In this document: piece by piece, positions 1 through 6,250 of the stretch
Position numbering within the stretch: position 1 is the first letter of the stretch
Layout: every line of letters begins with the position of its first letter
Position numbers and translations under genes: made by a program
From: CAXQRU01 sp964226685
GTDB taxonomy: Bacteria > Pseudomonadota > Gammaproteobacteria > Pseudomonadales > Cellvibrionaceae
Assembly: GCA_964226685.1 (NCBI GenBank)
Contig: CAXQRU010000176.1
Location: 1-29,144 of the forward strand
Length of the DNA stretch: 29,144 nucleotides
Reading direction: 5' to 3'
The notes under the pieces: model-generated
What the model saw: the letters and a program-made list of their open reading frames with translations, nothing else
The model's database searches: none
Told to the model about the DNA's origin: nothing

Positions 1-57
1 GAACAGGGATTGGTTCACGTCAAAGGTAAAACCATGGTCGTCTACGGAACCAGGTAA
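1..57 (+). pseudogene. Duplicated 3' fragment of crp (last 18 codons)
   Basis: Read on the plus strand from base 1, this stretch encodes the last 18 residues of the Crp protein followed by TAA, in opposite orientation to the intact gene at 160-786. It is the left arm of the terminal inverted repeat and has no start codon or promoter in view. It is a duplicate fragment, most likely not present as such in the real chromosome. Confidence 0.8.
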
Positions 58-133
58 AGACCTAGAAGGGGCCTATGGCCCCTAAATTATGCTGTCCAAG
101 TTGTTCTTTGATCAAGCGTTGTCAGCATAATTT

Positions 134-150
134 AGGGGCCATAGGCCCCT
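134..150 (-). terminator. GC-rich hairpin downstream of crp, possible terminator
   Basis: A 7-bp GC-rich stem (AGGGGCC / GGCCCCT) with a 3-nt loop lies about 10 bases after the crp stop codon on the minus strand. The bases after it in the direction of crp transcription (AAATTATG) do not form a T-tract, so it is a weak candidate for an intrinsic terminator. A mirrored copy occurs at 67-83 because of the inverted repeat. Confidence 0.35.
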
Positions 151-159
151 TCTAGGTCT

Positions 160-786
160 TTACCTGGTTCCGTAGACGACCATGGTTTTACCTTTGACGT
201 GAACCAATCCCTGTTCTTCCAGGGTTTTAAGCACTCTGCCCACCATTTCTCTTGAGCAGCCAACAATACGTCCAATTTCCTGTCTAGTGATTTTGATTTG
301 CATACCTTCTGGGTGCGTAAGAGCGTCGGGTTCGGAGCAGAGGTCTAGTAAGGTGCGGGCCACACGCCCTGTGACATCTAAAAATGCTAAATCCCCAACT
401 TTGCGAGTGGTGTTACGCAGGCGCTTGGCCATTTGGCTGCCAAGAGCAAAAAGAAATTCGGGGTGCTCCGCACTTAACTCATGAAATTTGCCGTAGCTGA
501 TTTCGGCGACTTCACATTCTGTTTTTGCTCTTACCCAGGCACTACGGGGATCATCGTGCTCAAAAAGGCCCATTTCGCCAAAGAAATCGCCATCGTTTAA
601 ATAGGCGACAATCATTTCTCTGCCTTCGTCATCCTCGATGAGAACGGTGACTGAACCCTTAATGATATAGTACAGGGAGTCGCTATTATCTCCAGCATAG
701 ATCAGTGTACTTTTGGGGGGGTAACGTCTGCGATGGCAGTGACTTAAAAAAGTTTCTAAATTTTTCATTACAGATGAATCAGCCAC
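160..786 (-). CDS. crp: cAMP-responsive transcription regulator Crp/Vfr
   Basis: This 208-residue protein aligns along its whole length with E. coli CRP and Pseudomonas Vfr. The N-terminal cyclic-nucleotide domain covers about residues 10-125; the phosphate-binding cassette runs from GDFFGE (66-71) to PRSAW (80-84), keeping the Glu, Arg and Ser (E71, R81, S82) that contact cAMP. The dimer helix follows (about 110-137). The C-terminal winged helix-turn-helix has the recognition segment RQEIGRIVGCSREMVGR at 168-184, nearly the E. coli residues, so the DNA site should be close to TGTGA-N6-TCACA. The start is GTG at 786, with AAGAGG eight bases upstream; ATG at residue 7 is the alternative. It lies divergent to leuA. 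Vfr is known to control type IV pili in Pseudomonas, and minor pilin genes lie at the other end of this window, but a regulatory link here is inference. Confidence 0.95.
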   Translation of the reverse strand: MADSSVMKNLETFLSHCHRRRYPPKSTLIYAGDNSDSLYYIIKGSVTVLIEDDEGREMIVAYLNDGDFFGEMGLFEHDDPRSAWVRAKTECEVAEISYGKFHELSAEHPEFLFALGSQMAKRLRNTTRKVGDLAFLDVTGRVARTLLDLCSEPDALTHPEGMQIKITRQEIGRIVGCSREMVGRVLKTLEEQGLVHVKGKTMVVYGTR

Positions 787-830
787 AAAGGGTGCCTCTT
801 AAATTGGTCAGTGTATGCGTTATTACTAGT

Positions 831-839
831 ACTATAGCA
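831..839 (-). promoter_or_regulatory. Extended -10 promoter element of crp
   Basis: On the minus strand TGC-TATAGT forms an extended -10 (TGn plus five of six bases of TATAAT) about 45 bases before the crp start. No good -35 lies 17 bases upstream, which fits an extended -10 promoter. No Crp-type GTGA-N6-TCAC site is visible near it. Confidence 0.45.
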
Positions 840-862
840 GCAGTTAGCTAAAAACCCTATGC

Positions 863-927
863 ATTATGTCTCAATTGGATGCAGAAAATGGGGTGGTTAT
901 CACCCTTTAAGCCAATTTGTGCATAAT
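863..927. repeat. Nested dyad between crp and leuA
   Basis: Outer arms ATTATG-n4-AATTGG (863-878) and CCAATT-n4-CATAAT (912-927) are exact reverse complements apart from the four central bases of each arm. Inside them GGGTG-GTTAT-CACCC (891-905) is a second dyad. The region is non-coding and lies between the divergent crp and leuA promoters. It could be a pair of operator half-sites or a cruciform; no named regulator's site was recognised. Confidence 0.6.
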
Positions 928-978
928 TTTAAGTATAGCCGCTTCAAGAGCTTAGCTGGCTGTGTTTAAAAATAACTC

Positions 979-1007
979 TTGATTTATTTCGAGCTGCACG
1001 TTATTTT
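979..1007 (+). promoter_or_regulatory. Candidate sigma-70 promoter for the leu leader and leuA
   Basis: TTGATT (979-984) and TATTTT (1002-1007) are 17 bases apart, each matching four of six consensus bases. Transcription would begin at about 1012-1015, at or just before the ATG of the leucine-rich leader peptide. The match is modest and the start site is inferred. Confidence 0.35.
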
Positions 1008-1014
1008 TTGAACC

Positions 1015-1068
1015 ATGAGTGCATCGACCTGCCTAGAGTTATTTCTCCTCCTGCCACTGCGCGGCTAA
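1015..1068 (+). CDS. leuL: Leucine-rich leader peptide upstream of leuA
   Basis: A 17-codon open frame reads MSASTCLELFLLLPLRG followed by TAA. Six of its 17 residues are leucine, including a CTC-CTC-CTG run, and it ends 62 bases before leuA. That is the composition expected of an attenuator peptide sensing charged tRNA-Leu, as in the enteric leu operon. A stop codon (TGA, 1009-1011) lies just upstream in frame, so the ATG at 1015 is the only likely start. It has no clear Shine-Dalgarno sequence; if transcription starts at about 1012-1015 it could be translated leaderless. GAGTTA (1036-1041) can pair with TAACTC (1066-1071), a possible pause hairpin. No T-tract terminator was found before leuA, so the mechanism is unclear. 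Leucine codons and position support the call; function is inferred. Confidence 0.5.
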   Translation: MSASTCLELFLLLPLRG

Positions 1069-1130
1069 CTCTCTTGTATCATTAATTCACAACGATTTCA
1101 CGAGCCTCCATTGGAGATATAAAAGAGATT

Positions 1131-2675
1131 ATGACGATGAAAGACCAATTGATTATTTTTGATACCACCTTGCGCGATGGCGAGCAAAGTCCCGGCGCGT
1201 CCATGACTCTAGTTGAAAAGGTGCGCATTGCAAAAATGCTGGAAAAAATGCGAGTGGACGTCATTGAGGCGGGTTTTGCTGTGGCTAGTCAAGGGGATTT
1301 TGAAGCGGTCCAAGCGGTGGCTAGTGCGGTGAAAGAATCTACTATTTGTAGTTTGTCGAGAGCCATTATAAAAGATATAGATCGCGCCTATGAGGCAATT
1401 GCCCATGCTAATCGAAAACGTATTCATACTTTTATCGCGACTTCACCCATTCATATGAAATACAAGCTGCAGATGGCGCCAGATAAAGTCTTGGAGCAAG
1501 CAGTTGCGGCGGTCAAGCATGCTCGAAATTTGACGGATGATGTCGAGTTCTCATTGGAGGACGGCAGTCGTTCAGAATTTGATTTTATGTGTCGTATTAT
1601 TGAGGCGGTGATTGACGCTGGTGCGTCGACGATCAATATTCCAGATACAGTCGGTTATGGTGTTCCTGATGAGTATGGCGCCATGTTTGGGCGAGTCATT
1701 GACCGTGTGGGTAATGCAGATAAGGCTATATTTTCCACACACTGCCACAATGATTTGGGGTTGGCGGTGGCGAACTCGCTGTCGGCTGTTATGCATGGTG
1801 CTCGTCAGATTGAATGTACAATCAATGGTTTGGGGGAGCGTGCTGGTAATGCGGCTTTGGAAGAGGTGGTGATGGCTGTGCGCACCCGACAGGATATTTT
1901 GCCTGTGGAAACTGGCATTCGAACCGAGCACATTGTGCCTACATCACGCTTAGTTTCAAGTATTACAGGTTTTCCTGTTCAACCCAATAAAGCCATAGTT
2001 GGCGCCAATGCTTTCGCTCATGAATCGGGTATTCACCAGGATGGCATCCTAAAACATAGGGAGACCTATGAAATTATGCGGGCCGAAGATGTAGGCTGGA
2101 ATACCAATAGATTAGTCTTGGGTAAACACTCAGGGCGGGCTGCGGTCAAAGCGCGTTTTGATGAGCTAGATATTGCTTTTGAGTCGCAAGAGCTTTTCAA
2201 TGAAGTCTTTGAGCGCTTCAAATTATTAGCCGATAAAAAGCACGAAATTTTTGATGAGGACCTACAAGCTTTGGTGAATCAAAAAGTCAAAATAGCCGAA
2301 GCTGTGTATCAATTTCAGAGTTTGGGGGTTGTCAGCAAAACCAATCAAATTCCAGAGGCGTCTATTTGTTTGCTGGTTCGAGGTGAGCAGCAGGTGGCTA
2401 CGGCTAACGGCAGTGGCCCCGTTGATGCCACTTTTAAGGCTATTGAAAAAATTGCTCAAAGTGGAGCTGAGTTGAAGTTGTACTCTGTGAATGCGATTAC
2501 TGAAGGAACTGAGGCTCAAGCCGATGTTACGGTTCGTTTGGAGCTTGGCGGTGTGCTTGTGAACGGAGTAGGCGCTGACATTGATGTGATTGCTGCTTCC
2601 GCGAGAGCCTACGTTCATGCATTGAATTTGCTTGCTCAGGGATATCGAGCGCACCCTCAGCACGAGGGTGTGTAA
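1131..2675 (+). CDS. leuA: 2-isopropylmalate synthase
   Basis: LeuA condenses acetyl-CoA with 2-oxoisovalerate, the committed step of leucine synthesis. The 514-residue protein starts with the HMGL-type TIM barrel: the signature TTLRDGEQSPG lies at 12-22, the metal-binding HCH at 204-206, GNAALEE near 239-245, and HESGIHQDG follows the barrel. The last 120 or so residues form the LeuA dimerisation/allosteric domain that binds leucine, so end-product inhibition is expected. Length is typical of the bacterial long form. Two in-frame ATGs (1131 and 1137) compete; AAGAG at 1123-1127 is better placed for 1137, giving a protein two residues shorter. The gene follows a leucine-rich leader peptide and is directly followed by the holD-like gene. 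It is alone, without leuB, leuC or leuD nearby. Confidence 0.97.
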   Translation: MTMKDQLIIFDTTLRDGEQSPGASMTLVEKVRIAKMLEKMRVDVIEAGFAVASQGDFEAVQAVASAVKESTICSLSRAIIKDIDRAYEAIAHANRKRIHTFIATSPIHMKYKLQMAPDKVLEQAVAAVKHARNLTDDVEFSLEDGSRSEFDFMCRIIEAVIDAGASTINIPDTVGYGVPDEYGAMFGRVIDRVGNADKAIFSTHCHNDLGLAVANSLSAVMHGARQIECTINGLGERAGNAALEEVVMAVRTRQDILPVETGIRTEHIVPTSRLVSSITGFPVQPNKAIVGANAFAHESGIHQDGILKHRETYEIMRAEDVGWNTNRLVLGKHSGRAAVKARFDELDIAFESQELFNEVFERFKLLADKKHEIFDEDLQALVNQKVKIAEAVYQFQSLGVVSKTNQIPEASICLLVRGEQQVATANGSGPVDATFKAIEKIAQSGAELKLYSVNAITEGTEAQADVTVRLELGGVLVNGVGADIDVIAASARAYVHALNLLAQGYRAHPQHEGV

Positions 2676-3353
2676 ATGAGAGCAGCGCTGAACAGTCATC
2701 AAATCTTGAGGCAATTAGGTGTTGATTGCTATGTTGCAAGGCGTTCTTTGTTGGGTGCCAAGACATCCCCTTTGATTGAATTGCCAGTTAGGCCTGTGAA
2801 GATAGATCAGCAATTGAGCGAGTTTACCGTTGCTGAGTTGTTTGGTGCACCTGATCCAGTCAAAGCAATAGCAGCTCCTGAGGTTGTTCCAAGCCCTGTC
2901 GAATCGTTTACTGTTAGGCTTCATGCATGGAGGGTGAACCATTACTTATTGATCAATACCGTTGAGAAAGGCGAAGCGTTTCCAACTGACCGTTTGTTGA
3001 TGAATATATTAATGGCACTTAAGCATCCCGTTGCGCAGCTGCCGCCAGCGGATACACTCAAGTGGCCCATGGTTAAAGCGAGTCATAACAAAGTGGTAAA
3101 TCCTAAACAACAAGCCTCGGATATGGTTCAAGCTTATATTGTTGCTCATGCTGAACGCGAGCCTTTAAAAGCTGTTATTACGATGGGTGACGCTGCGCTT
3201 CAGTTGGTGGTTGGGAATGATGATCATGCGATTTATCAGCATTCAAAGCTTGGTCAGCTTACCGTTTGTGCTATTGATAGTCTTCATGATTTGTTGAAGA
3301 ATCCTGAGAGAAAGTCAAAAGCTTGGGCTTGTTTGAAGTTGTTATTGGGTTAG
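2676..3353 (+). CDS. holD: HolD-like DNA polymerase III psi subunit (divergent)
   Basis: This 225-residue protein begins immediately after the leuA stop and ends four bases before rimI. E. coli holD also lies directly upstream of rimI. Three stretches resemble HolD: the N-terminal QLGVDCYVARR (E. coli QLGITQWSLRR), the segment around LLINTVEKGEAFPTDRLLMN, and the C-terminal DSLHDLLKNPERKSKAW. Psi bridges the DnaX clamp-loader subunits to chi and SSB, its conserved N-terminus contacting the clamp loader. The protein is about 90 residues longer than E. coli psi; the extra sequence includes a proline-rich linker at about 50-80. The ATG at 2676 has GAGGG about eight bases upstream. The identification rests on remembered sequence similarity plus gene order; a chi (holC) gene is not in the window. 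Confidence 0.65.
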   Translation: MRAALNSHQILRQLGVDCYVARRSLLGAKTSPLIELPVRPVKIDQQLSEFTVAELFGAPDPVKAIAAPEVVPSPVESFTVRLHAWRVNHYLLINTVEKGEAFPTDRLLMNILMALKHPVAQLPPADTLKWPMVKASHNKVVNPKQQASDMVQAYIVAHAEREPLKAVITMGDAALQLVVGNDDHAIYQHSKLGQLTVCAIDSLHDLLKNPERKSKAWACLKLLLG

Positions 3354-3357
3354 ATCG

Positions 3358-3786
3358 TTGGAAAGTACAATTCGTCCCATGACACTTGATGATGTCGACT
3401 CTGTTTTAATGATGGATAAAGCATCACACCGTCATCCTTGGTCTCGAGAACAATATTTGTCCAGTGTGCAAGGTCGGCATTTGACCTGGGTTGCTCAAAA
3501 GGCTAATCGAGTTGTCGCTGTTTTAGTGGCATCTTACGTGGTAGATGAAGCTGAGGTGTTGATGTTGACAGTTCATCCTGATTATCGTCGTCAGGGTATA
3601 GCAGTTGATTTATTGGATCATCTTGTTGTTACTACTGGCTGTAAGCATTTGTTTTTAGAGGTCAGAAGCTCTAATCAGTCAGCCATTGAATGTTATCAGT
3701 ATTATGGGTTATCGGAGGTGGGAGTGCGTCCACATTACTATGCTGATGGTGAAGATGCCATGATTATGGCCAGAACCATTGCTTGA
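3358..3786 (+). CDS. rimI: Ribosomal protein S18 N-alpha-acetyltransferase RimI
   Basis: A GNAT acetyltransferase of 142 residues that resembles E. coli RimI throughout: HPWSREQY near the N-terminus, the acetyl-CoA pyrophosphate loop RRQGIAVDLLDHL (77-89), LEVRSSNQSAIECYQYYG, and the C-terminal YYADGEDAMIMA. RimI acetylates the N-terminal alanine of ribosomal protein S18, and in several bacteria other proteins too. The start is TTG at 3358, four bases after the holD-like stop, with no clear Shine-Dalgarno, which suggests translation coupled to the gene upstream. ATG at 3379 would remove the first beta strand and is less likely. Confidence 0.9.
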   Translation: MESTIRPMTLDDVDSVLMMDKASHRHPWSREQYLSSVQGRHLTWVAQKANRVVAVLVASYVVDEAEVLMLTVHPDYRRQGIAVDLLDHLVVTTGCKHLFLEVRSSNQSAIECYQYYGLSEVGVRPHYYADGEDAMIMARTIA

Positions 3787-3847
3787 AAAGAAAGCATATA
3801 GCATTTTTTATAGCCATTCATTATGGTTATAGTGCAGGACATTAAGG

Positions 3848-3876
3848 TTTAAAACCCTGACAAACAAGAGTATGAT
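3848..3876 (+). promoter_or_regulatory. Candidate promoter of nhaD
   Basis: TATGAT (3871-3876, five of six matches to the -10 consensus) has TTTAAA (3848-3853, four of six) 17 bases upstream. It lies 32 bases before the nhaD start, in the 122-base gap after rimI. An imperfect 9-bp AT-rich dyad at 3809-3831 precedes it but lacks a downstream T-tract. Confidence 0.35.
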
Positions 3877-3908
3877 ACGCGCCTTTTCAACCTCCCAAAG
3901 GTGCATTT

Positions 3909-5366
3909 ATGACCCCTAAAACCTTAATGACCAGTCTTTTGCTTTTATTGGGGCTTCCCTCAATAGCATTGGCTAGTTCTGGACAAGAAACCATAGCCTT
4001 GGTGAGTTTGACGGATCATCTTGCCGGATTTTTAGCGATAGGCGTCTTCGTGGTTGCCTACACTGCCGTTATTTTCGAAGAGCAAATTCATCTCAGTAAA
4101 TCCAAGCCTGTGTTGTTGGCGGCGGGATTGATATGGTTGTTTATCGCTATTGCCTACAGCGGGTTGGATCAAAGTCAATTTTCTTCAGAACAAATTCATG
4201 ACTCTCTAACTAACGGTATTCGTCACAACTTCCTTGAGTATGCTGAATTGTTTTTCTTCCTGTTGGTGGCAATGACCTACATTAATGCCATGCTGGAGAG
4301 AGGTGTGTTCGACGCGTTACGTTATTGGTTAGTTCAAAAAGGCTTTAGTTATAGACAGCTTTTTTGGATGACGGGCTTTTTGGCGTTTTTTATATCGCCT
4401 GTGGCAGATAACCTCACTACGGCTCTTATCATGTGTGCGGTTGTGATGGCTGTAGGTCGTGATCAAGCAAGCTTTGTGTCGCTTGCCTGTATCAATATTG
4501 TTGTTGCGGCCAATGCTGGTGGAGCTTTTAGCCCGTTTGGAGATATCACCACATTAATGGTGTGGATGGCTAAAAAGGTCGATTTTTCCGAGTTTTTCGT
4601 CCTGTTTTTGCCCTCGTTGGTTAACTTTGTGATCCCCGCATTTGTGATGCAGTTTGCTTTGCCAAAAGGTACTCCGAGTGTTCCTAAAGGAGAGGTCTTA
4701 GAAATTAAATATGGCGGAATTACTATAGTAGTCATGTTTTTGATGACAGTAGTTACGGCAATCTGTTTTCATAACTTTTTCCACTTGCCGCCAGTGTATG
4801 GAATGATGGCGGGTCTTGCCTATTTGAAGTTCTATGGTTATTACCTTCGTTGTAAATCCATAGCGTTCACCCGTACTACCGAAAACCCTCCAGGGGGTGC
4901 GGACGATCCTTACGATTTCGATGTTTTCAAGAAAATTGCGGGTGCAGAGTGGGATACATTATTTTTCTTCTATGGCGTGATTTTGGCTGTTGGTGGTTTG
5001 GGTTTTATAGGCTACCTAGGTTATGTTTCAGAAATTATGTATGCCACTAAAGAGGACTACAATCAGGCTAATATTTTGGTGGGTATACTCTCGGCTATTG
5101 TCGATAACATTCCTGTGATGTTCGCTGTGTTGAAAATGGATCCAGTACATATGACGCATTTCGACTGGCTATTAGTCACTTTGACTGCTGGTGTTGGCGG
5201 AAGTATGTTGTCGATTGGTTCAGCCGCAGGGGTGGCTTTGATGGGGCAAGCAAGGGGTCAGTACACATTCTTTAGTCACTTAAAGTGGACGCCAGTGATT
5301 GCGTTGGGTTATGCAGCCAGTATTTGGGTGCATTTCATGTTGAACTCCTCGCTGGGAGCCCATTAA
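3909..5366 (+). CDS. nhaD: Na+/H+ antiporter NhaD
   Basis: This 485-residue polytopic membrane protein belongs to the NhaD branch of the ArsB/NhaD ion-transporter superfamily. The N-terminus is a hydrophobic signal-like segment ending near ALASS (about residue 23). About eleven further hydrophobic stretches follow, with well-conserved charged or polar intramembrane motifs around SPVADNLTTALIM, NAGGAFSPFGDITTLMVW, VDNIPVMFAVLKMD and GSMLSIGSAAGVALMG. The duplicated pattern of an N-loop motif in each half is typical of the superfamily. NhaD expels Na+ (and Li+) in exchange for protons and is known from Vibrio and halophiles; this suits a marine organism. AAAGGTG sits seven bases before the ATG. 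It is a single-gene unit between rimI and tRNA-Leu. Confidence 0.93.
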   Translation: MTPKTLMTSLLLLLGLPSIALASSGQETIALVSLTDHLAGFLAIGVFVVAYTAVIFEEQIHLSKSKPVLLAAGLIWLFIAIAYSGLDQSQFSSEQIHDSLTNGIRHNFLEYAELFFFLLVAMTYINAMLERGVFDALRYWLVQKGFSYRQLFWMTGFLAFFISPVADNLTTALIMCAVVMAVGRDQASFVSLACINIVVAANAGGAFSPFGDITTLMVWMAKKVDFSEFFVLFLPSLVNFVIPAFVMQFALPKGTPSVPKGEVLEIKYGGITIVVMFLMTVVTAICFHNFFHLPPVYGMMAGLAYLKFYGYYLRCKSIAFTRTTENPPGGADDPYDFDVFKKIAGAEWDTLFFFYGVILAVGGLGFIGYLGYVSEIMYATKEDYNQANILVGILSAIVDNIPVMFAVLKMDPVHMTHFDWLLVTLTAGVGGSMLSIGSAAGVALMGQARGQYTFFSHLKWTPVIALGYAASIWVHFMLNSSLGAH

Positions 5367-5381
5367 TTGCGTAAAAAAGAC

Positions 5382-5410
5382 TTGATGGGCGTATAACTAT
5401 TCGTTAATAT
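5382..5410 (+). promoter_or_regulatory. Promoter of tRNA-Leu
   Basis: TTGATG (5382-5387) and TAATAT (5405-5410) are separated by 17 bases and are followed by a GC-rich discriminator (GCCCC), the arrangement usual for stable-RNA promoters under stringent control. The mature tRNA begins 13 bases after the -10. Confidence 0.5.
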
Positions 5411-5422
5411 GCCCCACCAATT

Positions 5423-5507
5423 GGCGATGTGATGGAATTGGTAGACATGAGTGATTCAAAATCACTTGCCGTAAGGCGTGGCGGTTCGAGTCCGCCCATC
5501 GCTACCA
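5423..5507 (+). tRNA. tRNA-Leu (anticodon CAA)
   Basis: The 85-nt sequence folds as a class II tRNA. The acceptor stem GGCGATG pairs with CATCGCT, with a G-U pair at 1-72. The D arm contains GGAATTGGTAGAC. The anticodon stem AGTGA/TCACT encloses the loop TTCAAAA with anticodon CAA at 5457-5459. A long variable arm (TGCCGTAAGGCG region) follows, then the T arm GCGGTTCGAGTCCGCC and an encoded CCA end after discriminator A. The long variable arm and A73 are leucine identity features; it reads UUG codons. Confidence 0.96.
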
Positions 5508-5513
5508 CTATTT

Positions 5514-5544
5514 AAAACAGCAACTTCGGTTGCTGTTTTTTTTT
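5514..5544. terminator. Strong bidirectional terminator after tRNA-Leu
   Basis: An 11-bp stem AAAACAGCAAC / GTTGCTGTTTT closes a C(TTCG)G tetraloop and is followed by a run of T to 5544. On the other strand the A-rich left flank also gives a T-tract, so the same hairpin can end transcription of the convergent DoxX-like gene. Confidence 0.93.
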
Positions 5545-5557
5545 GTGTTTGCTGTGT

Positions 5558-6040
5558 TTAAGATTTTTTAAAGATGCTCAATAGCCCTTTGGGGTTCTTG
5601 CTGTCCAAAATGATTAGCGCAAGGGCGGATAGCCAAGCTGTACAAGCGGTGATAAAAAGTCTGCCGTCATCATCACCAATAAGTGTGCCATTGGCGTCGT
5701 GTAGGGCAATCTTTATTCCTAAGGGCGTTGCTAAATGAAAAAATATAGCCCCGGTCATGATTCCGAGAGACATCCAGGCGCCAAGCCCGTGAAGCTTTTG
5801 CAGTAGGGGTTTGGCCAATATTGCTCCTAAAAGCAAAAAAATGGATGCGATGAGTTCGGCCACACCTATAATATAGCCGCCATAGCTTCCAAACCAGGCA
5901 AAGCCCTCGCCTGCCCAATCTGCAATTTTGTTGAAGATATCCTGTGTGTTGGGGTGGTTGCTAAATTTGAAAAACAGTGAGGGAATAAATACAGCGCAGC
6001 TGACCCAGACAGAAAGTGTAATTTTTACTATTTTTTTCAT
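5558..6040 (-). CDS. DoxX-like small integral membrane protein
   Basis: The product has 160 residues and four predicted hydrophobic segments, at about 5-25, 52-74, 87-105 and 128-146, separated by short loops. The layout, with GYIIGVAELIASIFLLLG in the second helix and FFHLATPLGIKI after the third, resembles DoxX/DoxX-like (SURF4-type) proteins, whose biochemical role is mostly unknown though some associate with quinone or redox enzymes. The ATG at 6040 has AGGAG six bases upstream, a strong ribosome site. It is a lone gene, convergent with the tRNA and divergent from rplU. No catalytic motif is visible, so no specific function is proposed. Confidence 0.7.
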   Translation of the reverse strand: MKKIVKITLSVWVSCAVFIPSLFFKFSNHPNTQDIFNKIADWAGEGFAWFGSYGGYIIGVAELIASIFLLLGAILAKPLLQKLHGLGAWMSLGIMTGAIFFHLATPLGIKIALHDANGTLIGDDDGRLFITACTAWLSALALIILDSKNPKGLLSIFKKS

Positions 6041-6137
6041 GATGCTCCTGTATTTTTATGTTGGTATGAGATTCAGACAGCGTGTTTGCTAACGGAGTTC
6101 CCAAGTTTGTTGGATTAAATTTATAAGGTTGTGGGGA

Positions 6138-6166
6138 TTGATAAGTCGCCGATTTTGATATATCAT
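6138..6166 (+). promoter_or_regulatory. Promoter of rplU-rpmA
   Basis: TTGATA (6138-6143) and TATCAT (6161-6166), each five of six matches to consensus, are spaced by exactly 17 bases. Transcription from here gives an untranslated leader of about 78 bases before rplU. Confidence 0.7.
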
Positions 6167-6180
6167 CCGGCTCCCATTAA

Positions 6181-6229
6181 ACAGTGCAAGTTCTACTAAA
6201 GCGCCCCAACGTGCGCTACTTCGTACTGT
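6181..6229 (+). promoter_or_regulatory. Structured 5' leader of rplU
   Basis: The leader contains an outer pairing ACAGT (6181-6185) with ACTGT (6225-6229) and an inner GC-rich stem AGCGC (6200-6204) with GCGCT (6213-6217). It lies between the promoter and the Shine-Dalgarno GGAG at 6239-6242. Ribosomal protein operons are often autoregulated through such leaders; whether L21 or another protein binds this one is unknown. Confidence 0.35.
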
Positions 6230-6250
6230 CCATGTATTGGAGCAATCGTT

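Larger units (their letters stand above)
1..216. repeat. Terminal inverted repeat, 94-bp stem and 28-nt loop
   Basis: Bases 1-94 are the exact reverse complement of 123-216 (base i pairs with 217-i), with 95-122 as an unpaired loop. The right arm holds the true 3' end of crp and its downstream hairpin; the left arm repeats the same sequence in inverted orientation. The repeat reaches the first base of the window, so its full length is unknown. A perfect duplication that includes coding sequence and stops at the window edge is typical of an inverted amplification or assembly chimera. A genuine recent inverted duplication is the alternative. Confidence 0.95.

Noticed and set aside
891..905. GGGTG-GTTAT-CACCC as a Crp autoregulatory site
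   Set aside because: Crp needs GTGA-N6-TCAC; here the half-sites are five bases apart and lack the A/T bases, so spacing and sequence do not fit.
1066..1128. Sequestration of the leuA ribosome site by TCTCTT (1070-1075) pairing with AAGAGA (1123-1128)
   Set aside because: The pairing exists, but with the competing leader hairpin it predicts lower leuA translation on leucine starvation, the wrong direction; six base pairs are also weak.
1572..1931. Minus-strand open frame of 119 codons inside leuA
   Set aside because: It lies wholly inside a well-conserved gene, has no ribosome site and its product looks like a shadow translation.
3809..3831. Hairpin after rimI as an intrinsic terminator
   Set aside because: The 9-bp stem is AT-rich with a G-T pair, and the T-run lies before it rather than after, on either strand.
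5558..6040. Assigning the membrane protein a thiosulfate:quinone oxidoreductase (DoxD) role
   Set aside because: It lacks conserved catalytic motifs and partner genes; only the four-helix DoxX-like layout is supported.
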